Positions 46,530-56,321 of a stretch of 64,000 nt of DNA are shown piece after piece. Below the pieces are notes generated by a model. That model ran no database searches. It was not told where the DNA came from and saw nothing but the letters and a program-made list of their open reading frames with translations. The stretch's first letter is position 1. Every line of letters starts with the position of its first letter. The DNA is from Neptuniibacter pectenicola (GTDB lineage: Bacteria > Pseudomonadota > Gammaproteobacteria > Pseudomonadales > Balneatricaceae). The stretch is from assembly GCF_001597735.1 (NCBI RefSeq), contig NZ_LUTS01000007.1, forward strand, positions 62,001 through 126,000, in the 5' to 3' direction. Both the position numbers and the translations under genes were made by a program.

Positions 46530-48521
46530 ATGGCGTACATATCTATGAAAATTTCTTTGTTAACTAAGCTCACCTCGTTCGCTCTTTTTGTAATTCTTGC
46601 GGTGCTTACAACGTCAATTGTGTGGTCGTTGGATCGCTTAAATGATGCCTATCAGACCAGTACCAGCTACTACGAATATGAATCCAGTACGCGTATGGCA
46701 ATTGAAAAGCCGATTAACCGATATCTGTTAACCGGTGATGCAACGCTGCTGAGTAAAATAGATAATGATATTAATCTGCTCATTAGTGAAACGCGGCAGA
46801 ATCGCTTATTGCCAACAGAGATAAAAGAACCTGCAATCGCTCAGATGGTGAAGGTGCGGGATAACGCCCTGAGCACATTGCGGGAGGCGGGTAAATTATC
46901 GAATCCAGAGTTTTTATTGATTAACAGTGAGCGGGAGTTGTTTGCCGAAATAGCTGCGTTAATGGAGTATGTTGCGAAAGCAGATCAGGCACCAATAAGC
47001 CTAAAACAGCAATATCTAAATCTGTCCGCTGAGTTCATTAATTACTTAGTGCCTACGACCTATGTTAGACAAAATAGCAGTTTAAACGCAGATAGCTCTA
47101 TTCTCGACAGTGCTGCTAGTTACCTTACAGGTATGCAGGCGACAGCGGATAAGCTCTACGCGTTGCCCCGTTTAGGCGTTTATAAAGACGTCGAAGCTGA
47201 GGAGGATGACTTAGCGAGTATGTTGGGGTGGGCAACGGATGATTCGCCTGAGGCCGCAGAAGATATTGGTGAAGCGTCATTAACTGTGATCAAAAATTTA
47301 GCAGGGCGTTACCCCAAAGAACTGGATAACATTGCTAAATTTTCACGTCAGAAAACTGAAGGCCGTGCAGCTGCACAGCAGCAAGTTATTGAGTTAGAGT
47401 TGTCCCTTCAGGCATTAGAACAGACCTTAGAAGATCATTATCAAAGTATTTTACAGGATGTCTATCTACTACTGGCGGTCTGTGTTGTGCTGATCATTCT
47501 GACGGGGGCTTGTATGTCGATGATTAAATACCGTTTAGCGCAAATTCTTCATCGCGCCTCTGATTATGTGAGCCGCCTGTCGGAAGGTGATCTTAAAGTA
47601 CAGATGGATATGCCCAGTAAGATTAGTGAAGTCACAACGTTACGGACCTCTATTAATAGTTTAAAGGATTACTTTTCTGACCTGCTAACCAATATTAAAC
47701 GTGAGACCGGGGTGTTAAAAGAGCTGGAATCAAACATGAACACGAGCGCGAAAAACCTGAGTTTCATTGTGGCTGAGCAGCAACATAGTACGCGTAGTAC
47801 TGCTGAACAAATGGATCAGTTGAAAAGCTCTTTTATTGAGGTGGCTGATCATGCCGCTCATACCCGTGAATATACCGCCAAAGCCAATGATCTGACGCAG
47901 CAGGGTATTCATTTGATGAAAGATACCCATAATAATATTGCTGACCTGTCGAGTGATGTGGCGGGGACAAATGAAGCGCTTGTATCCTTGAAGGATGATA
48001 CAGAATCCATTCTAAAGGCGTTATTGGTGATCGATGAGTTCTCAGAGCAGACCAACCTATTGGCGCTTAACGCGTCTATTGAGGCTGCCCGTGCCGGTGA
48101 AATGGGACGTGGGTTTGCGGTGGTTGCGGATGAGGTGCGTAATTTGGCGGGACATACGTCACGTGCGGCAAGCGACATTAAACAACTGACAAACAAACTG
48201 AATGCCACCACAAACGATGTGGTTGAGCGCACCCAGTCTTATATGCAAAAAACAGAAAGAACCATGCAGATTGCAAATGAGGCGGAACATGCCATTGAAG
48301 AGATTGCTAAGGCTAATTTAAGCATTAGTGAGATGAGCACACAGATCGCAACAGCGACGGAGCAGCAATCATTGTTAACGACAGAGATTGTTAATGTCAT
48401 GTCAAAAAATACCAATCTTGCTAATAACAGTTTAAGTGAAGCCGAAAACAACCGGCGCTATGCGGATAACTTAGTTGTGATTAGCGGTAAGCTGAACCAA
48501 ATGATTGTTCAATTTGAATAA
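46530..48521 (+). CDS. Methyl-accepting chemotaxis protein
   Basis: A 663-residue chemoreceptor: N-terminal helix (about 10-30), a large helical periplasmic sensor region (about 31-310), second helix ([18 protein letters not shown], about 310-330), HAMP, and the signalling hairpin with [21 protein letters not shown] at the tip (quoted at 20 or fewer: [17 protein letters not shown]). No CheR-docking pentapeptide is seen at the end (IVQFE). The ligand is unknown. A second ATG at 46545 is a possible start. Confidence 0.94.
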   Translation: MAYISMKISLLTKLTSFALFVILAVLTTSIVWSLDRLNDAYQTSTSYYEYESSTRMAIEKPINRYLLTGDATLLSKIDNDINLLISETRQNRLLPTEIKEPAIAQMVKVRDNALSTLREAGKLSNPEFLLINSERELFAEIAALMEYVAKADQAPISLKQQYLNLSAEFINYLVPTTYVRQNSSLNADSSILDSAASYLTGMQATADKLYALPRLGVYKDVEAEEDDLASMLGWATDDSPEAAEDIGEASLTVIKNLAGRYPKELDNIAKFSRQKTEGRAAAQQQVIELELSLQALEQTLEDHYQSILQDVYLLLAVCVVLIILTGACMSMIKYRLAQILHRASDYVSRLSEGDLKVQMDMPSKISEVTTLRTSINSLKDYFSDLLTNIKRETGVLKELESNMNTSAKNLSFIVAEQQHSTRSTAEQMDQLKSSFIEVADHAAHTREYTAKANDLTQQGIHLMKDTHNNIADLSSDVAGTNEALVSLKDDTESILKALLVIDEFSEQTNLLALNASIEAARAGEMGRGFAVVADEVRNLAGHTSRAASDIKQLTNKLNATTNDVVERTQSYMQKTERTMQIANEAEHAIEEIAKANLSISEMSTQIATATEQQSLLTTEIVNVMSKNTNLANNSLSEAENNRRYADNLVVISGKLNQMIVQFE

Positions 48522-48686
48522 TACCCTCTACCTTTAAGTAACCCAGCCCTATCTCAGCATAGGGCTGTCCTTTCTTGTGTTTCTTCACTCGACTTTATGG
48601 AAGCGATTATTTGTCGCCACAGTATTGCCTTATCCGCAGGTGAACATTTATCGTGGGTATTCGTTTTTTGAGGGAAGTTAGTGGCT

Positions 48687-49520
48687 ATGTCTGATGAACG
48701 GAGGGTGGCTGAACATTACCATCACGGTGATTTACTGCATGCGATTGAGACCGCGTTTCGCCAATCGGGTAAAGCGTTGAGTGATATGCGTATTGAGGAT
48801 CTTGCTGATATTGATGAGTTCCATATTGGCGGTCGCCAAGCAACGGATCAGGTGTTGGGGCAACGTATGTTGTCAGAGCAAGATCATCTGCTTGATATAG
48901 GTTGCGGTTTAGGAGGCGCGTGTCGTTATATGGCCGATCGTTATCGCTGCCGGGTGACGGGGATTGATCTGACCCAAACCTATATTGATACCGGCAATAT
49001 ACTCTGCTCTTGGGTTAACTTAGCGCAGCAGGTGGAGCTTGTGGCTGGCAGTGCCTTAGCGATGCCGTTTGAGGCAGCACGCTTTAGTGGTGCCTACATG
49101 CTGCATGTTGGGATGAATATCGAGGATAAAGCTCAGTTGTGTGCTGAGGTGCATCGGGTCTTAACGCCGGGGGCTCGTTTTACGCTTTATGATGTGATGC
49201 AGGAAAAGCCGGGGGCTTTGCTTTATCCCGTTCCTTGGGCCACGGACGCGAGTACGAGTTTTGTAAGCTCACGTGAGGATTACATTAAACATTTGGAGCA
49301 TGCGGGGTTTGAGATCAGTTTCGTAAAGAATCATGCTCACTTTGCGATGGACTATTTTCAGTCTGAAAAGAAGCGAGTTAAAGCGATGGGAGGGCGTGGG
49401 TTGCTGGGTTTGCATACGTTGATGCAGGAGGAGTATCCGGTGAAGGTGAGAAATATGATGCAGGGACTTCAGCACGGGTTTATTGCACCTGTCGAGATCA
49501 ACGCAATAAAGGTTAAGTGA
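48687..49520 (+). CDS. SAM-dependent methyltransferase (class I)
   Basis: A 277-residue methyltransferase. Motif I is LLDIGCGLGGACRYMA (about 70-85), the acidic residue after strand 2 is in VTGIDLTQTYI, and later motifs are AGSALAMPFEAARFSGAYMLHV and RVLTPGARFTLYDVM (parts). It resembles the UbiE/sarcosine-dimethylglycine methyltransferase group, but the substrate is unknown. The ATG at 48687 is preferred over a GTG at 48681. It is a single gene. Confidence 0.85.
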   Translation: MSDERRVAEHYHHGDLLHAIETAFRQSGKALSDMRIEDLADIDEFHIGGRQATDQVLGQRMLSEQDHLLDIGCGLGGACRYMADRYRCRVTGIDLTQTYIDTGNILCSWVNLAQQVELVAGSALAMPFEAARFSGAYMLHVGMNIEDKAQLCAEVHRVLTPGARFTLYDVMQEKPGALLYPVPWATDASTSFVSSREDYIKHLEHAGFEISFVKNHAHFAMDYFQSEKKRVKAMGGRGLLGLHTLMQEEYPVKVRNMMQGLQHGFIAPVEINAIKVK

Positions 49521-49694
49521 CGGGCGAGGGCTAGACCGGCACGGGGAATTACCTTGTTTATGAAACCTCGACTACTATTAAGTGGAGCAGCCACGCTGGT
49601 TACTTTACTTTTAACGGGCAGGTCTGGGTAGGGTTTATATAGGAGATGTTATAGGCCGAATAGGTAAGATGTTTTTTAGTTAAGGGAGAGGGCT

Positions 49695-50132
49695 ATGGAA
49701 TGCATTGAATATAAAAAAGGATATAAATATCAGATAGTTGATGGCTATGTAACAACGATACCTATGCGGCCAGCGACGGATCTTCGTTCGCCTTCGGGTT
49801 ATATTGAGTTGTCGCAAGAGGGGGTGTTAAAGATTAAAAAAGGCTACGCATGGGATGGTCCTTCTGGCCCGACGATCGACACGCTCGATTTTATGCGGGG
49901 CTCCTTAGTGCATGATGCTTTATATCAATTGATGCGCGAGAAGCTGCTGGATAAGGCGGTTGATCGACAATCGGCTGACAAGTTATTACAACGCATGTGC
50001 CGTGATGATGGCATGTGTTTTATCCGTGCATGGTGGGTGTATATCGGCTTAAAGTTTTTTGGCGATCCGGCAGCGGACCCCGCTAATAAACGACCTGTCA
50101 CTAAAGCGCCCGCCATTGTAAGCAAGCGCTAA
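49695..50132 (+). CDS. DUF1353 family protein
   Basis: A 145-residue protein with the DUF1353 signature: KIKKGYAWDGPSGPTIDT followed by MRGSLVHDALYQLMRE and a later Asp/Trp-rich helix. The family occurs in phages and bacteria; its conserved HD pair suggests a metal site, but no function is established. GAGAGGGCT precedes the ATG. There are no phage genes around it. Confidence 0.78.
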   Translation: MECIEYKKGYKYQIVDGYVTTIPMRPATDLRSPSGYIELSQEGVLKIKKGYAWDGPSGPTIDTLDFMRGSLVHDALYQLMREKLLDKAVDRQSADKLLQRMCRDDGMCFIRAWWVYIGLKFFGDPAADPANKRPVTKAPAIVSKR

Positions 50133-50185
50133 TGTGATAGGGCACAGGCTGTGTGCAGATCGTTTATGCTGGGTAGGCTGATGCA

Positions 50186-50659
50186 CTAGTTAAAATCGAG
50201 GAGCTCGACGTCAAAAATAAGGGTGGAGCCGGGTGTGATGATGCCCGCAGAGCCATCACCATAAGCTAAGTGGCTAGGGATATAGAAGCGGGTCTTTTCC
50301 CCGACGACCATGAGCTGTAAACCTTCAGTCCAGCCTTTGATAACTTGGTCTAAACCAAACTCAATCGGTTCGCCTCGATCAACCGAGCTATCGAATACCG
50401 TACCATCAAGCAAGGTACCGTGGTAATGCACTTTAACCTTAGCTCTCGCACCGGGATGTGCGTCACCTGTGCCGACGGTTAGCACTTCATACTGCAGACC
50501 AGAATCGGTCTGTATGACACCTTCTTTAGTTCTGTTTTTAGCTAAAAACGCCTCACCTTCGGCAATATTTTCGAGTGCTTGTTGTTTGCTCGCTTGGCGA
50601 TTTTTGTAAAGAAAAAAGATTATCGCAAGAATGAGAACAGGCAATAGGTAATTAAGCAT
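50186..50659 (-). CDS. FKBP-type peptidyl-prolyl isomerase, membrane-anchored
   Basis: A 157-residue protein: a signal-anchor helix (NYLLPVLILAIIFFLY), a short linker (EGEAFLAKNRTKEGVIQTDSGLQY region) and a full FKBP domain with VKVHYHGTLLDGTVFDSS, FGLDQVIKGWTEGLQLM and IPSHLAYGDGSAG. The pattern is that of FkpA/FklB without the dimerisation domain. It should catalyse proline isomerisation in the periplasm. It is divergent from the thioesterase gene. Confidence 0.92.
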   Translation of the reverse strand: MLNYLLPVLILAIIFFLYKNRQASKQQALENIAEGEAFLAKNRTKEGVIQTDSGLQYEVLTVGTGDAHPGARAKVKVHYHGTLLDGTVFDSSVDRGEPIEFGLDQVIKGWTEGLQLMVVGEKTRFYIPSHLAYGDGSAGIITPGSTLIFDVELLDFN

Positions 50660-50812
50660 TAAGTCGCTCCGTGCTGGTAAGTCTACATGTTGTTTTTGGC
50701 CGGTCTAAATACTGAGTATGACATAGTGTTACCGCTTTTGATCGAAGTTGTTATTCCTTATTGCGCTGGATCGTTTAGAGTGAATAGTTTGATGATTAAT
50801 AAGGGGGCGCAA

Positions 50813-51229
50813 ATGGGCCAGCAAGATGATCGCCAGTTAATTTATCGTTGTGATATCCCTGTTCGTTGGGGCGATATGGATGCCTATGGGCATGTGAATA
50901 ATGCGATGTATATGCGTTACCTTGAAGAGGCACGGGTGCAGCTTTTAGATAGCATGAATGTGGGGCTTGATCCGAATGGGCTGGCCCCAGTTGTTGTGGA
51001 TATCGGCTGCTCTTTTATTCGTCCGGTTGTCTACCCTGATCTGTTAAGCATCCAGTGCTACAGTGGTGATCTAGGACGCTCTAGCTTTATGACTTACTAT
51101 GAGGTGTTTAGCCAACAACAGGGTGGGGTGATGGTAAGTACAGGGCATGCGAAGGTGGTTTGGATTGATCATCAAACGCAAAAATCAGTGCCGGTGCCTG
51201 ATAACGTGCGCTCACTGTTGAGGTTGTAG
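50813..51229 (+). CDS. Hotdog-fold acyl-CoA thioesterase (YbgC/FadM type)
   Basis: A 138-residue thioesterase with the 4-hydroxybenzoyl-CoA thioesterase signature: VRWGDMDAYGHVNNAMYMRYLEEAR (Asp and His in the catalytic helix; quoted as WGDMDAYGHVNNAMY). The frame is open from 50687, but the ATG at 50813 has AGGGGG before it and matches family length. It probably hydrolyses short or medium acyl-CoA esters. It is a single gene. Confidence 0.87.
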   Translation: MGQQDDRQLIYRCDIPVRWGDMDAYGHVNNAMYMRYLEEARVQLLDSMNVGLDPNGLAPVVVDIGCSFIRPVVYPDLLSIQCYSGDLGRSSFMTYYEVFSQQQGGVMVSTGHAKVVWIDHQTQKSVPVPDNVRSLLRL

Positions 51230-51259
51230 GGGGCGGTGAAGGATTAAAGCCCTGATGCT

Positions 51260-51928
51260 TTAGCGTGAACCTAAATTAAAGATCAGGGTATCTCCCACCG
51301 CCTGAGCGATCGTCTCTATCTGTGGTGGGTGATCAATGGGTATGTGCTTCGACTCCACTTTTTCTGTCGATACTTGGGCAAGGTTAAAATAAAGGTAATC
51401 TTGCATCCACTGCTGGTACTGTTGAAGCCAGCTGCACATGAGTTCCTCTAATGATGTTTCATCAACGCGAAAGCCCGCTTTAAAATCCGCCTTGTTGTAT
51501 AACAATCCCTTTGTTAAGTCCTGATAGGTTGGATGCTTGCTGCTGTAGTACTCCAGCGTGAGGTGGTCAGACAGGTTGTTTTGTAAAATAAAACTAATAC
51601 GACCTACGCTAAGTGGGGCATGGCTAATGGCCTCAATCAATGACTCGACGGCTTGGTTAAAGCATTGAATGGTGTTATTCGTGTAGAAAACGGCAACCAA
51701 CACATCGTTAATACGAAACAGGCACTGAATCGCTTTGTTTTGCTGTTTTAGGTAGCGCCGTTTTTGTGAAACGGGTGAGATCTGTTCTAGCATGGCTAGG
51801 TAGAACTGATCCAGTTGCTGAATAGATGCGTCACTTTTTAAAAACGATAGCTGAGTCTTTAATGGCTCATCAATCGGTATGTGAGCATGTGAATTAAAAG
51901 TGGCGGGCTTCGTTGTCAGCGCGGGCAT
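51260..51928 (-). CDS. Hypothetical protein
   Basis: A 222-residue soluble protein with no signal peptide and no recognised domain. Helical in the first half (QLDQFYLAMLEQISPVSQKRR) and rich in Gln, Tyr and Leu. A short motif occurs near both ends, HIPIDEP (about 16-22) and HIPIDHP (about 195-201). It lies between the convergent thioesterase gene and, upstream, the MFS gene on the same strand. Confidence 0.6.
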   Translation of the reverse strand: MPALTTKPATFNSHAHIPIDEPLKTQLSFLKSDASIQQLDQFYLAMLEQISPVSQKRRYLKQQNKAIQCLFRINDVLVAVFYTNNTIQCFNQAVESLIEAISHAPLSVGRISFILQNNLSDHLTLEYYSSKHPTYQDLTKGLLYNKADFKAGFRVDETSLEELMCSWLQQYQQWMQDYLYFNLAQVSTEKVESKHIPIDHPPQIETIAQAVGDTLIFNLGSR

Positions 51929-52079
51929 AGCTATTCTCCATAGATGTACTGATGCATAGGTGAATTAGCAAAGGCGGTGCCAAGTATATTAACTGTATGT
52001 TTTTTAACAGAGTAAAGTTTAACCGGCCCAGAGGGAGGGGATATTAAGGCAAGGCGTTGCCGTAAAAGCGGCAAGGGAT

Positions 52080-53324
52080 TTATGGGCGGTGCGTTAAGGG
52101 CCTAAATAGCGTGGTTAGCACAATCGCCAGCACCGTTGCACAAGCACACAATAGGTAGCTTGATGTGAACGATCCTGTTTGTTCTGCTACATAGCCGGCT
52201 AAGGTGGGGCCGGTTATCTGGCCCATGGCAAAGAAAAAGGTGACATAACCAAAGGCTTTTCCCGCCTCTTCGATCGGTAACACATCACTGATCGTTGCGG
52301 CAATAATGGCAGGAATGCTGAAAGCCGATATGCCAAACAGTGCCATTGATATAAAGAGGGCTAGCGTGCCAAGCTCCGATGCCGCGAGGGCGTACGCGAG
52401 GGTATGCAGAATAAAGACCAATGTTAGGCCAAACTTGCGACCTAAGTGATCGGATAAGCTGCCAAAAACTGCACCAGAAAAGATACTGAGAACACCCATC
52501 GTCATCCACAAGGAACCCGCATCCGCTTCACTGAACTGATATTGCTCGACTAAGGTTGTGATGATGAAGGTGGCATAGACCACATAGGTAAATCCAAATA
52601 AAAAGTAGATCGACCCTATATGGACGATCAACTGGCGGAGGCTTTTGGGCGCTTCATGGCGTCGAGAGGTTGAGGATTCAGTAGTGGTTGTGTTTTTCGA
52701 GGTTGAGTCATTATGGCCATAAGGTTCTAAGTTAAGTTTGGCCGGTGTATTGCGAAAGAGTAAAACGGTGATACATGCCGCGATGATGACGACTAAGCCA
52801 AAGGTGCCCCAGCCAATCTTCCAACCATCATCCAGCCATGTGCTGTTAAGCCAAGGGATCAAAGCACCACTGGCAACAATACCTAAGCCGTTACCCATGA
52901 TCATAAACCCCGCTGCACGGCCTCGGTGCTGCACGGTAAACCAATGTGCGACTAAGCTCATTACCGTGATATTGGCGGCGCCACTACCGATGCCTGTAAT
53001 ACAATATAGAATAGCGATGAGGACAAAGTGGCTGCTAAGACTGATAAAAAACATGCTCGCGCCGACTAATAATAAGCCTAAGAAAATCGCGTAGCGTGCG
53101 CCCAGTTTACGAATAAGATGATGGCAAAGTAGTACGGCAAAAAGGTAACCCATAAAGTTGCCGGTACTGATGATCCCCATTTGTGTATAGCTAAGCTGAA
53201 GGCTGTTACCCATAGAGGGCAGCAGCATACCCAGCGCAAAGCGTCCAAGTCCTAAGCAGGAAAACAGTGTAATGGCACCAGAGAGGACAATGATCCATGC
53301 GTAATGGAGCTTTTTGTGCAGCAT
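52080..53324 (-). CDS. MFS transporter
   Basis: A 414-residue major facilitator with twelve hydrophobic segments. The loop 2-3 motif is in LIRKLGARYAIFLG, the loop 8-9 copy in LSDHLGRKFGLTL, and the central loop carries a Ser/Thr-rich stretch (NDSTSKNTTTTESSTSRR). It resembles the YbfB/OFA type. The substrate is unknown. It is followed on the same strand by the hypothetical gene at 51.3-51.9 kb. Confidence 0.88.
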   Translation of the reverse strand: MLHKKLHYAWIIVLSGAITLFSCLGLGRFALGMLLPSMGNSLQLSYTQMGIISTGNFMGYLFAVLLCHHLIRKLGARYAIFLGLLLVGASMFFISLSSHFVLIAILYCITGIGSGAANITVMSLVAHWFTVQHRGRAAGFMIMGNGLGIVASGALIPWLNSTWLDDGWKIGWGTFGLVVIIAACITVLLFRNTPAKLNLEPYGHNDSTSKNTTTTESSTSRRHEAPKSLRQLIVHIGSIYFLFGFTYVVYATFIITTLVEQYQFSEADAGSLWMTMGVLSIFSGAVFGSLSDHLGRKFGLTLVFILHTLAYALAASELGTLALFISMALFGISAFSIPAIIAATISDVLPIEEAGKAFGYVTFFFAMGQITGPTLAGYVAEQTGSFTSSYLLCACATVLAIVLTTLFRPLTHRP

Positions 53325-53416
53325 GAGGGAAAACCCATCAGTAAGAGAGGTGTTGATAATAACGAGTGTATTAAATAAAGGTAAGAGGCTGGGCGTGTAT
53401 TCTAATGTATAGCAAT

Positions 53417-53441
53417 AAAAAAGGACGCCGAAGCGTCCTTT
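53417..53441 (-). terminator. Intrinsic terminator of isocitrate lyase copy 1
   Basis: On the minus strand AAGGACGC and GCGTCCTT enclose a TTCG tetraloop and are followed by TTTTTT. It lies 27 bp beyond the stop codon. Confidence 0.92.
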
Positions 53442-53467
53442 CTGTTGAGCGGTAAAGTGCTTAACAA

Positions 53468-55066
53468 TTAACCAAACTGGTTAGAGGTGTTTTTCGCACC
53501 GCCAGCTTTAAGCGCGTTTTCACCCGCAAAGTATTCTTTGTGGTCATCACCCATGTCTGAACCAGACATGTTCTGATGTTTAACACATGCGATACCTTGA
53601 CGGATCTCTTCACGCTGAACGTTCTTAACGTAACCCAACATGCCCTGCTCACCGAAGTACTCTTTCGCTAGGTTGTCTACAGACAACGCAGTTGTGTGGT
53701 AAGTCGGAAGTGTGATCAAGTGATGGAATACGTTCGCTTCACGTGATGTATCCGCTTGGAAGGTACGTGTACGTTCGTCAGCTACGGCAGACAACTCAGT
53801 TTCGTCATACTCAGCGCTCATTAGATTTGCGCGGTCGTATGCAGAGACATCTTTACCTTCAGCAGCCCAAGTATCGTAAGTCTGCTGGCGGAAGTTTAGT
53901 GTCCAGTTGAACGATGGGGAGTTGTTGTAAACCAATTTAGCATCTGGGTGAACTTTACGAACGTCATCCATCATGCCTTTGATTTCGTGTACGGTGGGTA
54001 CAGCTGTTTCGATCCATAGAAGATCGGCACCGGCATTGATCGCTTCAATACAGTCAAATACGCAACGCTCATGACCTGTACCTTGACGGAACTGGTATAG
54101 ACCGGATGGTAGACGCTTAGGACGAACAAGCTTGCCGTCACGGTTGAAGCATACATCGCCTTCAGCCATATCCGCTACATCGATCTCTTCAACATCAAGG
54201 AATGAGTTGTAAACATCGCCCTGATCGCCAGGTTCATTAACCACTGCGATCTCTTTTGTTAGGCCTGCACCTTCAGAGTCAGTACGTGCAACGATGATAC
54301 CGTTGTCGATACCTAGCTCAAGGAAAGCGTAACGTAGCGCACGTAGTTTCGCGTGGAAGTCAGCGTGAGGAACGGTTACTTTACCATCCTGGTGACCACA
54401 CTGTTTTTCATCAGCTACTTGGTTTTCGATCTGCAGTGCACACGCACCGGCTTCGATCATCTGCTTAGCCATGAGGTAAGTTGCTTCAGCGTTACCGAAA
54501 CCTGCATCGATATCTGCAACGATTGGCACGACGTGAGTTACGTGGTTATCAATCTGATCTTGGATTTTAGCTTCAGTCGCAGAATCGCCTGCTTCACGTG
54601 CAGCGTCTAGTTCACGGAATAGACCGCCTAGTTCACGTGCATCTGCTTGGCGTAGGAAGGTGTAAAGCTCTTCTACTAAGTTAGCAACCGTTGTTTTCTC
54701 GTGCATAGATTGGTCAGGAAGAGGACCGAAATCAGAACGTAGCGCAGCAACCATCCAACCAGAAAGGTACAAGTAACGACGATCAGTTTTGCCACCGAAA
54801 TGTTTCTTGATAGAGATCATTTTCTGCTGGCCAACAAAACCATGCCAGCAACCTAAAGACTGCGTGTACAATGATTTGTCTTTATCGAATGCTGCCATGT
54901 CAGCACGCATAATGTCAGCAGTGTACTGAGCGATATCTAGGCCAGTTTTGAATTTATTCTGAGCGCGCATGCGAGCTGCAGATTCTGGGTTAATAGCGTC
55001 CCAAGGACTACCAGCAGCTGCTTTTGCAGCAGCGATAGTTTCGATGTCTTGATTCAATGCGGACAT
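53468..55066 (-). CDS. aceA: Isocitrate lyase, copy 1
   Basis: Glyoxylate-shunt enzyme that splits isocitrate into succinate and glyoxylate. The protein is 532 residues, the long Pseudomonas-type form. The active-site segment is DEKQCGHQDGKV with the catalytic Cys, and DIDAGFGNAEATY carries metal ligands. GAGGA lies 6 bases before the ATG at 55066. Copy 2 (57091-58689) differs at about 12 residues. Upstream is an 845-bp gap with different sequence from the copy 2 promoter, so regulation probably differs. Confidence 0.95.
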   Translation of the reverse strand: MSALNQDIETIAAAKAAAGSPWDAINPESAARMRAQNKFKTGLDIAQYTADIMRADMAAFDKDKSLYTQSLGCWHGFVGQQKMISIKKHFGGKTDRRYLYLSGWMVAALRSDFGPLPDQSMHEKTTVANLVEELYTFLRQADARELGGLFRELDAAREAGDSATEAKIQDQIDNHVTHVVPIVADIDAGFGNAEATYLMAKQMIEAGACALQIENQVADEKQCGHQDGKVTVPHADFHAKLRALRYAFLELGIDNGIIVARTDSEGAGLTKEIAVVNEPGDQGDVYNSFLDVEEIDVADMAEGDVCFNRDGKLVRPKRLPSGLYQFRQGTGHERCVFDCIEAINAGADLLWIETAVPTVHEIKGMMDDVRKVHPDAKLVYNNSPSFNWTLNFRQQTYDTWAAEGKDVSAYDRANLMSAEYDETELSAVADERTRTFQADTSREANVFHHLITLPTYHTTALSVDNLAKEYFGEQGMLGYVKNVQREEIRQGIACVKHQNMSGSDMGDDHKEYFAGENALKAGGAKNTSNQFG

Positions 55067-55911
55067 GGTCAATCCTCTACAGAGTAATCTGTTCAGTAAA
55101 TTAAATTTTGGCGAGTCACAAACCCAAGCCGGTAGTTCCCTTAACTCAACTTTTTTATTTGATTATCGTGCAGGTGATAATCAGACCAAACAGGCTGTTG
55201 AATACTCTGTATGGCTTGGTGGACTGAATAATGGGGGTATTTTGTGCCGCCGTCAAAGCTACTTTTTGTGCAGGTGCAAAAATGTAGTATTGCTACATGA
55301 CCTCTCGGCATAAAGAGGTAAAATAACTACATAATATATAAAGGCCAATTCAGTAAAAAACCTTATATATCGGGGCTTCTGAGGTTCATTCCTAAGTACT
55401 AGCGACTTTGGTATAAGGCCGTATGTTCTTTATTTACAGGTTTTATAGTTATAACTAAGTTGTTTTATATTCCAATTGAGTCTAACTGTTTTTGACTACA
55501 AAACGGTGCTTACTGCCCGATTTTAAAGGCGTTGGAGCTATTTTTAGTAAAAACGTCAAATAAGCCAGCGTAGAAAAAGATCGTTGTATCCAATTAGTCA
55601 GTAGGGTGGCCCAGGTTTGGGTGTGAATTTGTCGATGGAAATGATTTTTTATCATATTTTAATGGCTGCAGTGTTGTGAAATAGCGCGTTTACTCAGTCC
55701 ATAATGAGCCGTTCATCGTGGCATTTATTCGTGAATATTACGCAGTTGCGGTACATGATTTTATCGATATCTCGCTTGTGTGTTTAGCGAAGCAGGGCGG
55801 GGCTATTTTCTAGGCGCGATATCCGGTTGGGCTCGGTATGATTTTTTGCGTTTTAGTTTGTGTTTTGTACTTAAAAAGATACTCTCTTGTTACTAGGTTT
55901 TTTGTTACCAA
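55067..55911. other. Long intergenic region upstream of isocitrate lyase copy 1
   Basis: No supported gene is seen in 845 mostly AT-rich bases. ATGTAG-TATTG-CTACAT (55282-55298) is a perfect 6-bp-arm palindrome, and CCTCT/AGAGG at about 55301-55318 forms a small hairpin next to it. GTGCAGGTG occurs twice, 101 bp apart (55168 and 55269). These may be regulator sites of the lyase gene. The short frame at 55065-55313 overlaps the promoter and is not called. Confidence 0.5.
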
Positions 55912-56157
55912 ATGAGTGAGATTATAGTGAATTTAAAACGGAAATTTACACTGCATTTAGATGCATTGATCGTGATAGGGTTTTTATTTATTTGCTCTAT
56001 CGGCTTTAATTTTGTTCAACTTCAGCAGGTGAAAAGTTTAAGTCAGGATGTAATTCGCTTAGAAAGTAAGGTATTAGTTCATGAACTAAACTTGAGTTCG
56101 CAGCAACAGTATATTGATAAGCTGAAGCGTAAGTATGAAGCTGAGTCTACTCAGTAG
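55912..56157 (+). CDS. Hypothetical single-helix membrane protein
   Basis: An 81-residue protein: a basic N-terminus, one membrane helix (LIVIGFLFICSIGFNFV, about 19-35) and a C-terminal coiled coil (QLQQVKSLSQDVIRLESKVL..., about 36-78). The layout resembles small FtsL-like or phage-like anchors, but no family is recognised. No strong ribosome site precedes the ATG; a GTG at 55927 is possible. A bidirectional terminator follows at 56242. Confidence 0.5.
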   Translation: MSEIIVNLKRKFTLHLDALIVIGFLFICSIGFNFVQLQQVKSLSQDVIRLESKVLVHELNLSSQQQYIDKLKRKYEAESTQ

Positions 56158-56241
56158 TTCGGCCGGTCACATGGGGGAACGGTGTAGACGTTGTAAGCGG
56201 GATGAGTGTTTTTGAACCAGACGTTTTATCACCCAAATAGC

Positions 56242-56268
56242 AAAAAAGGATGCGATGCATCCTTTTTT
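56242..56268 (+). terminator. Bidirectional intrinsic terminator
   Basis: AAAAAAGGATGC and GCATCCTTTTTT enclose a GAT loop. It serves the small plus-strand gene ending at 56157 and the minus-strand gene ending at 56322. Confidence 0.93.
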
Positions 56269-56321
56269 GGTTAGTCTGCTCTGATGACCCATAAATCACA
56301 GGGCTGGCAGATTATTGTCTG

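Noticed and set aside
54353-54610. Identical plus-strand frames inside both isocitrate lyase genes
   Set aside because: They are shadows of the duplicated lyase coding sequence and are identical only because the genes are.
55065-55313. Plus-strand frame of 82 codons upstream of isocitrate lyase copy 1
   Set aside because: It covers the lyase ribosome site and promoter region on the opposite strand and has no family features.
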